Source: Lycium barbarum (lineage: Eukaryota > Streptophyta > Magnoliopsida > Solanales > Solanaceae). From it: a stretch of DNA of 64,000 nt. Shown here piece after piece: positions 1 through 11,800 of this stretch; the first letter of the stretch is position 1, and each line of letters opens with the position of its first letter. The stretch is taken from positions 21,584,203 through 21,648,202 of the forward strand of contig NC_083341.1 of the NCBI RefSeq assembly GCF_019175385.1, read 5' to 3'. The position numbers were made by a program, and so were the translations under genes. The notes under the pieces were generated by a model. The model saw only the letters and a list, made by a program, of their open reading frames with translations, was not told where the DNA came from and did no database searches.

Positions 1-1164
1 TTGAATTTCGAGAAGTGAAAAATATCATATAAATTGAGATAGAAGAAGTATGGACTATAAAACAGAAGCAAGAATTAATAAAATTTAATAAGTCAATAGT
101 AGGAGTAACTCATAAGGGAGAGCTCATAAGGAAAAAGAAAGAAAAGAAGAAACAAAATAGAAAAAGAAAAGAAGAAATAAGGAAAAGTAAGAAAAGAACA
201 GCAAAATAAGAAAAGAATGGAAGAAAAAATGAGATCAAAATTGGGCCAGGTGGATTCGTCCCAGGCGCTGGGGAAACAACCATTTGTAATTCCGCGTGCC
301 ACTTTGTATAGTGATACAAGTTTGCATATATACACACACCGAATTTCAATCGAGGTGTGCGGGTGGCGTGACACTCCTCCTCAGTAGATCTGCCCTTGTA
401 TACTACTTGCTCTGCTTAGTGATAGTTTATTAACATAATCTCTGTCTCAATTTATGTGACGTATCTATATTAGCATAAAATTTTAAAAAAAATTAAAATA
501 TATGGCCCGAAACACATAATTATTTATGTGGCTATAAATTATCTCATTAAAAATAAATTAAAATTTTAAAATTAAATTATTTCTCTATATAAAATATCAT
601 CTTAATGTCCGTTTGCTTTATGAGTTTCCAATTACAGCACACGAGTAAAATGGATTAGCTAATAGCTAGAATAAATTGGTAATTGATGAGAATCTAGCTA
701 GAGTGGATTCCACTTACGTACTTTTAAGCTCCATCCTAACCCCTATTTTTTTTTCCTTTTCCTTCGGGTATTTAGGTAGGGTTAATTCGTATTGAAAAAC
801 CTTCTAACTACTTTTTTAAACTAAAAGTTAGTTCGGATTATATGTACTATATATCTCATGTAACCATTTCTTCTTATGGTCAGTTATCTCCGTGGAAATT
901 GCATCCAATGACATTAGAAATTGGCGGTCTTGACTTTTTTTATCCCTGTTTATTTCATAAAAAAACTTCCAAAGTTAAAACTTATTAAATTTGAAGGTTC
1001 CTATCAGGCAAGTGAGGTCAAAAGTTTAAAATCATCCACCGTTAAAATCATTCTTTTATATCATTTGTTATATCCTTTGAAATTTTTTGTGTCCATGCCT
1101 TGAAGCATGAGCTTTGAATTAATCCATTTCCTTGGGGCTAAGTGTACCAGTAGCCATTGTAGTG
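1..1164. other. Intergenic sequence with miniature-element fragments
   Basis: No gene is supported here. Bases 1-50 end in a sequence like the right end of a Stowaway element (cataaattgagatagaagaagta). About 445-600 resembles the left arm of another (ctctgtctcaatttatgtgac) with its usual AT-rich inner part. Bases 120-235 are a purine-rich tract of A and G runs. Short reading frames across this stretch are low-complexity and look like chance. Confidence 0.5.
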
Positions 1165-1170
1165 GAAGAA

Positions 1171-1725
1171 ATTGCACGGTTTGTGCTTCAAATGGGTCGG
1201 TCTTTAATTTTTGCTTTCAAATGAACTGGTCTTTAATTTTTTTTTCCTTTCAAAATTGAACTTATGCATGCGGAACATAAGTTCTTTAAGGACGCAGGAG
1301 GTAGCTCGTGGAATATTATGATGCCACTACAAGAAAAACTATATTTTGCAACAATTTTTTTTTTATTGTCATAGATTGATTATTGTTGCAAAAAGTATTT
1401 TTGGCAACAAAAAAAAAAAATGCATGAACTTTTCCCAACGGCTGTTATTGCAACAACGTGTAACAATTTTTTTTTTGTTGTCAAAAGTACTTTTTGCAAC
1501 AATAATCAATACTATGACAACAAAATTAAATTCTTTGGCAACAAAAAAATCATTTGCCAACAATAAAACTAAGTTGTTGCCAAATGTAAAAATTTTTGTT
1601 GCGATTTCTATACTTTCTTATAGTGTGCCAAAATATAAACTTATGTCCCACGAAAAAGTTGTTTGCATTAAGGGGCAAAATTAAAGAATAGCACAAAATA
1701 AGAACAAAAGTGCAAATGACCCTTT
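1171..1725. repeat. Foldback repeat of the 'ggtctttaattttt' family, copy 1
   Basis: The left arm (gcacggtttgtgcttcaaatggg...ggtctttaattttt...gcataagtt) is answered by an inverted right arm (aaacttatg...aattaaagaatagcacaaaat). The same layout recurs at 12345-12558 and, with longer inner parts, at about 18.8 and 24.5 kb. This copy is interrupted by a CACTA-type element at 1325-1625. I infer a non-autonomous foldback transposon; the superfamily is not clear from the ends. Confidence 0.6.
1325..1625. mobile_element. CACTA-type miniature element
   Basis: It begins CACTACAAGAAAAA and ends with the inverted version TTTCTTATAGTG, the usual CACTA (En/Spm) terminus. It is flanked by a direct 3-bp duplication, TGC (1322-1324 and 1626-1628). 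The 301-bp interior is rich in ttgcaacaa/ttgttgcaa motifs in both orientations and has no transposase. It sits inside another repeat whose copy at 12.3 kb lacks it, so the empty site is visible. Confidence 0.88.
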
Positions 1726-1788
1726 GTAGTGCTGGTGTTTAAAATACATTCAGCATTTTTGAAGTATTTAAAATATAGCTATAACTTA

Positions 1789-1957
1789 GAGCCAGTTTGA
1801 ATTCACTTATTTTAGGTGTTTTTAAGCCAAAATAACTTTTAAGTACTTTTACAGCGTTTTGGATAAGATAAAAAAAAAGTGCTTTTAAGCATTTATTTTT
1901 AAATCAAAATAAGCAAAAAATTCTAAGTTAATTAGAAATCCCAACTTAAACAGACTC
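1789..1957. mobile_element. Tourist-like (PIF/Harbinger) miniature element
   Basis: The ends read GAGCCAGTTTGAA and, inverted, GAGTCTGTTTAAG. They are flanked by TTA on both sides (1786-1788, 1958-1960), the 3-bp duplication typical of PIF/Harbinger elements. The length is 169 bp with no coding capacity. The termini are diverged, so this is an old copy. Confidence 0.6.
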
Positions 1958-2004
1958 TTACGGTAGAGATCCATTTTCCTGAGTTTGAACTTGAGAACAA
2001 TATA

Positions 2005-2267
2005 CTCCCTCCATGTCATAATAAGTGACTTTTTAGGCTTATGCACACCTCTTAAGAAAGTGCTCACTTCTAAAAAATTAGAAGTGTTTTTACTAACTTA
2101 CCCTTAAGTAAATGCCTAGAAAAAAAGAAAAACTTAATGATTCTTGATTATGTAATAAGGGTCATATTGGAAGAAGAAGATCATTTTTTTCTTGAAATTC
2201 GAAAGCACCACTTATTTTGAAATAAAATGAAAAGTCTAAGAAGTCACTCATTATTGAATGAAGGGAG
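2005..2267. mobile_element. Stowaway-type miniature element
   Basis: Inverted ends of about 30 bp start CTCCCTCCATGTCATAATAAG and CTCCCTTCATTCAATAATGAG. The element lies between TA dinucleotides (2003-2004 and 2268-2269), as Tc1/mariner-type Stowaway elements do. It is 263 bp and non-coding. Confidence 0.82.
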
Positions 2268-2439
2268 TAGTAAAGTTTTAATTACTCTTCATTGAATTGG
2301 GTTGAATTAAGTTTAAAATATTTTTGGATTTTTGTGCGATTGCCTTTCCTAGAAACAAATCCCAAACTGTGCTCCACCAGTGGGCAATGCTCCTCCTCTC
2401 TATGATAAAAGAAGTTCTCCTTGGTACAAAAATAAATTA

Positions 2440-2897
2440 GGGAAAAGGATCAAAAATGTCCATCTACTTTGGGCTAAAAGTATCATCCCTTAGAAATTTA
2501 AATTAAAAATACCCATCTCGTCAAGTTTTCAAATATACCCTTATCTTAACGGAAATTTTCAAATCCCTCAAAATAATCCGATTTCATTTTTAAACCCGCT
2601 CGATTTAAACCCGATCAACTACATAAAAAACTCATATGCTACCAACTTGTTCTCGAGTCCTACATCTGGAGCCACTAGACACAGGAGCAGGTAACCCATA
2701 TGGGTTTTTTATTTAGTTGGGTCGGATTTAATGAAGCGGCTTTAAAAATAAAATCGGGTTATTTTGGAAATTTCTGTTAAGACAGAGATATATTTAAAAA
2801 CTTTAATGACGGGAGGGGTATTTTTTATCCAAATTTGTAATGGAAGATATTTTTAGCCCTTTTTCCAAATTAGAGGGGTATTTTTGAACCTTTTCCC
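2440..2897. mobile_element. Mutator-like miniature foldback element (GGGAAAAGG family, copy 1)
   Basis: It starts GGGAAAAGGATCAAAAATG and ends with the inverted CCTTTTCCC. A perfect 9-bp duplication AATAAATTA flanks it (2431-2439, 2898-2906). Nearly the whole 458 bp is two inverted arms containing motifs such as aacccgat and cgggttattt. The 9-bp TSD and terminal G...C point to a non-autonomous Mutator-like element. Related copies are at 3412 and 20858. Confidence 0.85.
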
Positions 2898-3279
2898 AAT
2901 AAATTATTGGATTTAGGGTTGAGATTAAAGCATTGTTTATGCATTCACTTTCTTTCTTGTGTGCTAAAAGAGGAGGAGAAGGTAAGAGAAGTGTTACACC
3001 GAGTACATTAATTAGTCATATCTTTAATGAACTGTTTATTGAATTTACGGTTGAAATTAAGATTTTGGTTAAAATTAACAAAAGCGGCATCTGGAATGAA
3101 CTGACTGGTCATCCTCAAAAGTATGGTTTGAAAAGCTTTGTCAATGTTTGATTTGAGCAGACAAAAGTGAAAGCAAACATGGTACATTATCCAACCTGGA
3201 GAGCTAGATCTGACATTCCATATTATGCTTTGGAATCCAATGCTGTCCATTGATTGCACTGAAAAGTGTCAAAATTTTA

Positions 3280-3979
3280 CTCTCCGTTTATTTTTATTTG
3301 TTCAGAAAAATAAAAAGATAGTTTATCATTTTATACTTGATTTACCCTTATTATTAATTATTGAGTTAAAAAGTTTAAAAATTTATTAGTTGTTGCATAA
3401 TTTTTAAAGTAGGAAAAAGGGTTAAAAATATCCCTTTACTTTGGAAAAATAGCTAAAAATATCCTCCCTTACGAATTTGGGTAAAAAATACCCCTCCTGC
3501 CATTAAAGTTTTCAAATATACCCTCTCTTAATGGGAATACTCAAATCCCCAAAATAACCCGATTCATTTTTTAAACCTGCTCCATTATTTAACCCGACCT
3601 AACTAAATAATAATCCATAATATCCCCGTATTCTCTTCCAATTCTTTCAAGGAAATGAAATCGGGTTATTATTTAGTTGGGTCGGGTTAAATAATGGAAT
3701 GGGTTTAAAAATGAAATCGGGTTATTTTGGGGGATTTGAGGATTTCCGTTAAGAGAGGGTATATTTGAAAACTTTAATGGCGGAAGAGGTATTTTTGACC
3801 CAAATTCGTAACGGAAGATATTTTTAGCCCTTTCCCAAAGTAGAGGGGTATTTTTGACCCTTTTCAGTTTAAAGTATGGTTTAGTAATAATTAGGGGTGA
3901 TATAGTAATATTGTCATTCTATTTATGACAGCTTAAGAGGTGTGCCAAGTCAATACAGGACAAATAAAAATGGACGGGA
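3280..3979. mobile_element. Stowaway-type element split by a later insertion
   Basis: The left end (ctctccgtttatttttatttg after a TA) is at 3280. The matching inverted end (caaataaaaatggacggga) is at about 3979. The two halves are separated by the Mutator-like element at 3412-3867. Rejoining the halves across its 9-bp duplication gives an ordinary Stowaway of about 240 bp. The right end is diverged. Confidence 0.6.
3412..3867. mobile_element. Mutator-like miniature foldback element (GGGAAAAGG family, copy 2)
   Basis: This is a second member of the 2440 family in the same orientation: arms beginning ggaaaaagggttaaaaata, paired inverted arms with aaatcgggttatt, and 456 bp in total. The flanks carry TTTAAAGTA on both sides (3403-3411, 3868-3876). 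The right terminus (ttttcag) is worn. It lies inside a Stowaway element. Confidence 0.78.
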
Positions 3980-4478
3980 ACAAGCAAAAATTGAAACGAG
4001 AAGAAAATACGCCCTCGGTCTCAATTAGATGTGTCAAAATTTTATTGGATACAGTTAAGAAATAAATGAAGATTATTGAAAGTCTAAATACATGGATAGC
4101 CTCTTGAACTTGGCATGAAATGTCATTTTGGCACTTCATATTTGCATGGTAACTGTTGAACACTTTATGTGTGTTCATGTAAAATTCGATCCTTTTTTTT
4201 TTGTTGTTGTTGAGACAATTCAATCCCCCGTTTTAAGTATTTATGCCTCAATTAATATTTTGAGACATCGTACAAGTTATGGTTACCATTTGAAACTTGT
4301 TGGGTGGTTTGGATTGGAACCTGAGGAGCTCGGGGTGAGTTTCGAATCACTTGGACCCCAAAATGAAGCTGCAAACTTTTGTTGTCAGCTGGTGCGCGCA
4401 ATCGCGGTCACCAACATGCGATTGTAAAAGGCTACTTCTCAGTAAAGTGCGATCAAGAAGCAGGAGCACGATTAAGGG

Positions 4479-4695
4479 CAAAGGCGGAGCTATCCATGCC
4501 TCGCCAGAAAATTACATTTTATAGATATGCGAAATTTTGATTTTATAGGCATATATATTAGTGTTGACACCCCTTGACACGAGTTGAAGGTTTAACTCAG
4601 AGGTTAAGGGGTTGCAAAATTCCCTAAGGTCCCGTGTTCGAATTTGGTCGTGACATATCTATATTTTTTGACAATAAATCCTGGCTCCGCCACTG
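4479..4695. mobile_element. hAT-type miniature element (ggcggagc ends)
   Basis: The ends are CAAAGGCGGAGC and, inverted, CAGTGGCGGAGCC. An exact 8-bp duplication ATTAAGGG flanks it (4471-4478, 4696-4703), as expected for hAT. The interior holds a tRNA-like stretch with a gttcgaat motif near 4635. It is 217 bp and non-coding. Related fragments are near 11.6, 23.1 and 27.7 kb. Confidence 0.8.
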
Positions 4696-5037
4696 ATTAA
4701 GGGGTCCTATAATCGCTGAAAACCCCTAGTATTAAAGGGTCAATTTTATGCTAGTTGCAATGAGGAGTAAGATGGAGGAGCAGACTGATGATTTAGCGTA
4801 CCATCCCAACAGTTTCTTCTACTGGCACTAATATAACGAGACCAATTTGATCTTGGTTTGAGGCTTTAGTTGGTTCTAGTCAAAGTAATCCAACCACATC
4901 TATTCGTGGTGGAAAATCTTGTCCTTGTTTTCTTTATGTCTTGGTTTTCAGGATGTATCCCTGATTTTCGTTGTATTCCGAGTTCGTATTAGATGCTCCT
5001 TTGCTACGTATGTTGGTTTATGGTTCGTTTTGTCATA

Positions 5038-6174
5038 GAGAAAATACACAAATACTCCCCAACGTATACTCGGATTAATTATGACATACCCAATCTTTGC
5101 GGGCGACCTATTACCCCCCTGGCCTTATTTTTTCTGTATTTTTATACCCTTTTTTGGCTGACGTGGCACAAAAAAAAATTGATGCCCAGTTGCACAGTGG
5201 AGAGTGTTGCACACTCTCCGCCACGTCGGTGCCATGTTAGTGACACGTCACTGCCACATTGGTGCCACTTTTCGTTTCTTTTTTTCATTTGATTTTTCTT
5301 TTATTAATTATATTTACACTAATTAACCTCTAATTAACCATTAAATCCTTCATTAATTTTATCTTCTTCATCACTAAATCCTTCTTCTTCTTCTTCATTT
5401 CAAGAAATCAACCAACCCATTTTCTTCCTCCATTAACACACACACATTCAACCCATTCTCTTTCTCCATTAACACACACACACACATTCAATTTCATCAT
5501 CAATCATACATATCTTTTCAAGAAATCAACCTATTTGGGTTCAAGAATTTCTCTTCCACAGGGCTCCTTCTTCTCTTTTCTTAAAAAACACCAACTTTCG
5601 GCGGTGGTGGTGGGGCAGTGGCCGCTCATCGGTGGTGGTGGTGGTGCGGGAGGGAGAGAAGGAGACGAATGAAGGGGGGAGGGGTCATTGGCGCAGTGGT
5701 GCAAGGAGTGGAGAGAAGGAGATGAAGGAAGGGGGGTCATTGGGGCAGTGGCCGCTTGCTGGCAATGAAGTACGACGGCTGCGGGGCTGAGATAGAAAAA
5801 ATGAGATAGAAAAAAGGCTGAAAAATTTAGAGAGGGAAGGGAGTAAAAGTAAAAAATGAGATAGAAAAAAAAAGGAAAAATTAATTAAAAATACATATAT
5901 TTATGAAAAGATATATTAAAAATAAAATTTTAACACTTGTTTAATAAAATTTAGGTGGCACCAATGTGGCAGTGACGTGGCGCCGATGTGGCGGAGAGTG
6001 TGCAACACTCTCCACTGTACAATTGAGCATCAAATTTTTTTTTGTGCCACATCAGCCGAAAAAGGGTACAAAAATACAGAAAAAATAAGGCTAGGGGGGT
6101 AATAGGTCGCTCACAAAGATTGAGTGCGTCATAATTAATCCGAGTATACGTTGGGGGTATTTGTGTATTTTCTC
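5038..6174. mobile_element. Non-autonomous Mutator-like element with long inverted ends
   Basis: Inverted repeats of about 230 bp (5038-5270 and 5945-6174) begin GAGAAAATACACAAATAC. They are flanked by a 10-bp direct repeat TTTTGTCATA (5028-5037, 6175-6184). Long inverted ends, terminal G...C and this TSD length fit a Mutator-like element. The 670-bp interior has no transposase. It contains a pyrimidine-rich stretch with cttcttcttcttc and acacacac runs and a ggtggtggtgg tract, looking like a plant 5'-UTR/first-exon fragment that may have been captured; I cannot name the source gene. Confidence 0.85.
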
Positions 6175-6528
6175 TTTTGTCATACCTTGTGCTTCTGATT
6201 TACTTCCGTTGTTGCTTAAGAGATTTGGAGGACTTAATTATATTTGTCGTTAGTTCGAGATTAACATGAGTCGATATTTGTATGTGATAGTTCACCAAAC
6301 GGGTAGCAGTTTTTAGATGTTGATCGCGACTTAGTCGGGACACCTGTTAGTAGTTTCAAATTATCTTAGACATCAACAACTGCTCATACAATATTGTCGC
6401 TAAGAATTCCAATTGCAGTTTCACAGTTCCAATAATCGAGCTAATTTGTTTAAATGTCTAAGATGTCTTTATTCACTTAACAATCGTCAACTAATTTAGA
6501 GCCTGTTTGGTTTAACTGATTTAAAGGA

Positions 6529-6781
6529 GGGAAACTTACGTAAATGTAGCCTTCGGCCAACTAGTTTACCAACATGGCTTAAGTATACACTGCCTATACA
6601 GTTCGGATGTATATGTTGTGTATAAATATGTATATGTATATTATATTATATTATATTATATTATATATATGTATAGGTCTGTATAGTATATGCATATTTA
6701 GTATAAAGTATACACTACCTATACATTGTGTACATATTTTGTAAACTAGATGGCCGAATGGTACTGGGCTGTAATTTTCCC
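6529..6781. mobile_element. Mutator-like miniature element (tatacac/tataggt interior)
   Basis: The ends GGGAAACTTAC...CGGCCA and, inverted, GGGAAAATTAC...CGGCCA are flanked by 9-bp repeats differing at one base (TTTAAAGGA at 6520-6528, TTTAAAGTA at 6782-6790). The interior has many tatgtat/tatacac runs, a pattern seen again at 31590 and 34105. It is 253 bp. It interrupts an older element beginning gagcctgtttgg near 6499. Confidence 0.65.
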
Positions 6782-6920
6782 TTTAAAGTATCTGATATAC
6801 ATCAAGTGTTGAAAAGTATTTGCAAGTGTTGAAACTAACCCAATAAATAAACAATTACGTGTTTGGATAAAAGTATTGAAATTAATAAAAAAAAAGCAAC
6901 TGATATGAAGTGTCAGTTAA

Positions 6921-7188
6921 GAGCCTGTTTGGATGGGCTTATGCTTATAAGCTGCAAACAGTTTATGAGCTAAAAAAAATAAGTTGGAGTAGTCTAACTT
7001 TTTTTTTTTTTTTTGGTTTATAAGTTGTTTTCAGCTTATAAGCTGCTTTAGATAAGCTAAGTCAAAAGGACTCAATTATTTTTTTGAGCTTATTTTAAGC
7101 ACAAAATGACTTTAAGTTGGTCAGTCAAACACTCAAAAAAAGCTGAAAACAGCTTATAAGTAACTTATAAGCCAATCCAGACGGGCTC
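6921..7188. mobile_element. Tourist-like (PIF/Harbinger) miniature element
   Basis: The ends GAGCCTGTTTGGATGGGCTTA and, inverted, GAGCCCGTCTGGATTGGCTTA are flanked by TAA on both sides (6918-6920, 7189-7191). The interior carries repeated cttataagc motifs. It is 268 bp, non-coding, and the termini are well preserved. Confidence 0.85.
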
Positions 7189-7517
7189 TAAAAAGTGTTG
7201 AAGTACTTTTTCTGTTAACACGGTCGAAATGTCCTCAAAGCTACTTCCAAAAAAATATAAATTTAAAAACATTTTTACATAAAAAAAAATGACATAAATA
7301 AAATTGAGAAATAAGTAAAAATTCTTTTTTAGGAAAAATATATTGAGGATCGTAAAAGATATTAGAGATAAAATCATATTGCTCAGATCTAAAGTGCTAC
7401 AAGCTATAAAATCAAAAGTTGAGGTTGACGAGCTTATGACTTACGGACGATTTTGACTTATAAGCTCTTTTAATATTTACCTAATATGTAAATAAACCAA
7501 AAAGTATTTATAAATTA

Positions 7518-7775
7518 TTCCCTCCGTTTACTTTTACTTGTTCACTATTGACTTTGCACATCTCTTAAAAAATAATAAATGAAATGCATATTTTACCATG
7601 ATATCCATATTAATTGGTGTAGAGTTATATTGGATTTGAAAAATGATTTGGAATGAGTAATTAATGCTAAGAGTAAAATAGAAAAAATAAATTATTTTTC
7701 TCTTAATACGCAAAAGTGGACAAGTAAAAATAAAAATATATTTTTTGAATAGTGGACAAATAAAAGTGAAGGGAG
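7518..7775. mobile_element. Stowaway-type miniature element
   Basis: The left end tccctccgtttacttttacttg pairs with the inverted right end caaataaaagtgaagggag. The flanking TA is kept on the left and worn on the right. It is about 258 bp and non-coding. Confidence 0.65.
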
Positions 7776-7856
7776 TGAGTAAATTTTACCACTTATCTTG
7801 GTCAAACACTCTATTGGCAATTATCTTAATCATGATTACTTATGTTGTTCGATATC

Positions 7857-8490
7857 TGTTGGGTTTTTGGGTTTTTTCCCTTTCTATGTGGATTAATAAA
7901 ATACCTTTTGGACCTAACCCACTTTGCCCAAAAGTTCACTATATATAGGATCAACTTAGGTTTTATTTTCAGAGCAGCCATTTAGATAGAAAAATTGAGA
8001 GAGAAGATGTGATTTTCGCACCAGCGAAAATCAACTACAGCAGTCTGCTTTAAATTGTATTTTCTGATTTGTTAACCGTTGGATCGTGCTGAAATTTGAA
8101 CTGAGGATTATCAACATCTGTTTCTTGGATTTCAACGGTGAAGATTGGATTTTGTGGTCTGTAGCTCCAGTTTTCGAGTACGAATAGTAGCTCATTTTTA
8201 GGAGTGATTTCTCTCATTTCTTCACTAGTTTTGGTGCTATCTTTTATGTATTGTTGCTCCGTATTTGGGGTTGATGTTGTAGCCATTTGGAGAACATTGT
8301 TGTAACTCTTGTTGATTATTAGTGGAGCTTTTGTGAGTCGTAGGTTCCGTAGATGTTTCCTCTTCGGAATTTTTACCACGTAAATTTGATATCACTTGTA
8401 TTCGATTTATTTTTGTTTGCTTTGTTATTTTATTGTATAGTTATTGTCTAAATTTTCATTTGTGCTAGTATTTTATTATCTTCTCTTGGT
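7857..8490 (+). mobile_element. Probable LTR fragment (copia type)
   Basis: A sequence starting tgttgggtttttgggttttttcc is followed by a TATA-like stretch (cactatatatagg, 7940-7951) and a leader-like tract. It resembles solo LTRs common in Solanaceae. I could not find a 5-bp duplication or a convincing right end, so the boundaries are approximate. A reading frame of about 109 codons on the minus strand here is probably non-coding. Confidence 0.4.
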
Positions 8491-8733
8491 TCAAATAGCG
8501 TGAAAAGTTTTGATTTTGATATTTCTTTCATTGTTACCTTATTGACATGCAGTTTGGTTATTGTTTGTTGCTTTCCAACCATATCCTCCACGTTAAAGTT
8601 CATTGGATTAACGGGAGGAAACTTATCCTTATCATCATATCATAATTCCAAAGTCAAACACACACATGCTCATGTAATAATTCTGTAAGCTTTTCGACTG
8701 TTTTCCTCAGTATCCTTTGCTCCTTTCTCTGTA

Positions 8734-8765
8734 CATAAATAGCACCCAAACTGATAATTATAAAT
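8734..8765 (+). promoter_or_regulatory. TATA-like core promoter of the DUF688 gene
   Basis: Two TATA-like stretches (cataaatag near 8734 and aattataaatc near 8756) lie 85-115 bp upstream of the start codon at 8851. A pyrimidine-rich leader (ctcttctgctccttttcctcttg) follows, usual for plant 5' UTRs. This is an inference from position and composition. Confidence 0.45.
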
Positions 8766-8850
8766 CTTCTCTTTAACCAGCAACATAAAACCTTATATTG
8801 TCTCTTCTGCTCCTTTTCCTCTTGTAAAATTTCTCTCTTTCTCATCACAA

Positions 8851-11800
8851 ATGGGGGAAAAGGCAGAGCCAATTAGTTCACCTATTCACACATTAGCTTC
8901 TGTTCCATTTCAATGGGAAAAAGAACCTGGAAAACCTTATAATAACCTCCCAATTAACTCTACTTCCAATAATAATATTAAGCCAAAATGCTTAGAGCCA
9001 CCTCCAAGACTTTACTCTATAAACACACCATCACCCAACGCTGTCCTTGATGGACCTTATAATATCAATGTCATGCCCAAGTTTTCCTCATCTTCCTTTA
9101 GGTTCTTGAAAAATAGTACTACTAGCAAAAATTGGTGGAAGCTGAATGTTAAACGTAAGGGTGGTAATAGTAGCTCTTCTGTCTTTTTATCTTCTATGGG
9201 TTCAGTAGATTCTATGGATGAAAGTGATGAAGGAAGAAGTAGCAGTGCAAGAATGGCAAGTTTTAGAAGAAATGGAAGCTCATCCAATCTCTCTGCTAGC
9301 AAGTCTCACATATGGGTAAGTTTTACAGCTTCATTTTATCACATATGGGTAAGTTTTACAGCTTCATTTTACTTCAGTGCAACATCGGAAATAATCTCTC
9401 TGCCTCTCCCAAGGTAAGGGTAAGGTCTGCTTACGCTTTACCTTCCCCAAACTTCATTTATGAGATTACACTTGGTATGTTGTTGATTTTCCTCTAGTGC
9501 AAAGTGTGTTAGTACTTCTCTTCCTTCAAAATTGATGTGATGCATTTTAACTTACACGAAATTTGAAAAATAAAGATAATTTTCTAAAACATGTAATTAA
9601 AATGAATTATATATAATTGTATGCTTATAATAGAAAGTTTAAAGTTAAAATATTTTTAAATATATCAGTAGATCATTTTTATATTTAAATTAAAAGAGAG
9701 GAAATAATATCCTTTTGGGCTATGGTTCAATCTGGTTCACTTTTCATCCCTTCTTTAGAATTAGACCTCTTAGTTGATGTTTGCATCTTTCATAGTTTCG
9801 CTTTCTATTCGACACGAACTTCACGAGATGATAAATAATTCATGATTTTCTTCACTTTTTTTGCATATATCAATTTCATAAATATTGAAGAAGAATGTGT
9901 TTAAGTTAATATATCAATAGTGTAAATACTTTTTACACTCTGTAGTTTAATTTATGATATTATAAAAAAACATGAATTTCCGGTGGACGTTTTTATCAAA
10001 ACACTGTTGAAAATATGAGATAGGTCCGACGGAAAGTTCACTGAGTACGTTTCTAACGAGCCAATTTGACAAATTTCGTCGGAAATTCGCGTTTTTAATG
10101 GTAATAGCAGGTAACATGCCATATTTATGAAGTTAGCAATTAAAGATATACTTATTATCAAATATAAGTATCTATAATTAACTTATAAATGACTAACTTG
10201 TGTCAATATTTTTTTAGTATTAGTACATAAAACATAAACTCGATTAAATGACAAAGGGACGAGGCTTACATCATATTAATATACTAACCAGAGAGAAAGT
10301 GTGTAACAGCACTAAAAGGGAGTGTGAATCTTGAAGATTAAGGTTCAAATATTGATAGAGATAAAAAAATATACTAGGTAATTTCTTTTTATATGTCTGT
10401 CTTTGTAGGCAGATTATCTGATACGAATTACAAGATACTTCCTTCGTCTCAATTTATGTGATATAGTTTGACTGGACACGAAGTTTAAGAAAAAAAAGGA
10501 AATTTTTGAATCTCGTGATCTAAAAATCAAATATATTTGTGTGATTATAAATCATAAATTAGGTGGGACATTTGAGAGCAAAACACTGTCGTTATACAGA
10601 AAAGGGGAGTGTAGAAACTAGCTAGGAGTAGGACAAAAGGTGCATGGTTTCACTCAACCCACGTAGTCGAATCAATATGAATTTGCTCAATATATACTCC
10701 AACTATATAATGAAAAGTGAACTACAAGTAATCCAACCTTCTTAACACAAGATGATTTCTGAAGTAAGTTCTTGCTAGTTGTTACCAACTTTTAATTTAT
10801 TGCATACTCTTAATTTAGTCTTCCAATAGTGTATGTTAGCTTACACTTTTTGGCCGGAAGTTTTGACGGGTCAGTTTAATCAATTATTCCCCACCTTTGG
10901 TTGTTTATGTTAATCCTCTATCTAATGTGACACACTTTTCTTTTTTGTTTATTGCTAAAAAGACTATTATCTCTATATATCTAGAAACAACTAAACCTGA
11001 ATTTTTTTATTTTATCCTTAATTAGATGATTTATGGTCCCATAAATGTCTAAAAGTTTATTTTACACTATAAGTTTTATAAATATTCTATTCCTTCCTAA
11101 ATTTCATGTCCTGTCAAACACAACAACATGAATTAAAACGGTGGAGCTATCAAATTACCCAAACTTATTAAACTTTCAACAAGTTTCATAAATTTGAGCA
11201 CATGGGACTTGACAAGTTAGTAATAGGGGCAGTTGTATTGAAGTAGAAAGCTATGGAGCTAAGAGCTAACCTACTTCAATTTTGCAAAGATTAGATATAC
11301 ATACCACAATTGTCTTAGGCAATTAAAAGCATGAATAGGGTGGAAATGTAGGTATTCACCCACCTATAAGGTGCTCAATTTCTATCTATAAGTCAAAGGG
11401 CAGGGGCCTCCTGGTTTGGTGACATTTTGGGGAATGTGCCATATCCAAAGCTAGTCAGTAGTCACTAATGATTTATATAACCGATATCAATATATGTGGA
11501 ATTAGTGTGCTGTTCCCAAATTTTGGTGTACATAATTAACTGTTATCTCTGTTGAAATAAATGGTAATGTTGAAGCAATTATGATGTGCATTAACCAGGG
11601 GCAGAGCTAGAGTTTAGGTTACGAGTCTGATTGAACTCAATAACTTTAGTACGAATCATGAATTTGTCATAAAAAATTCATTAAACATGCAGAAATTCTT
11701 AATTTAAAACAATGTAACTTAAAAAGACTAAAGTTCGCACCCATTAACTGTAAAACCTAACTTCGACTCTTTGAATAAGCTATCCCGAACACACTCAATT

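Noticed and set aside
5531..5740. Pro/Ser-rich 69-codon frame on the minus strand
   Set aside because: It derives from the ggtggtggtgg-rich tract inside a Mutator-like element and matches no known protein.
8050..8379. A 109-codon frame on the minus strand
   Set aside because: It lies in a probable LTR fragment, has no recognisable domain and no plausible promoter on that strand.
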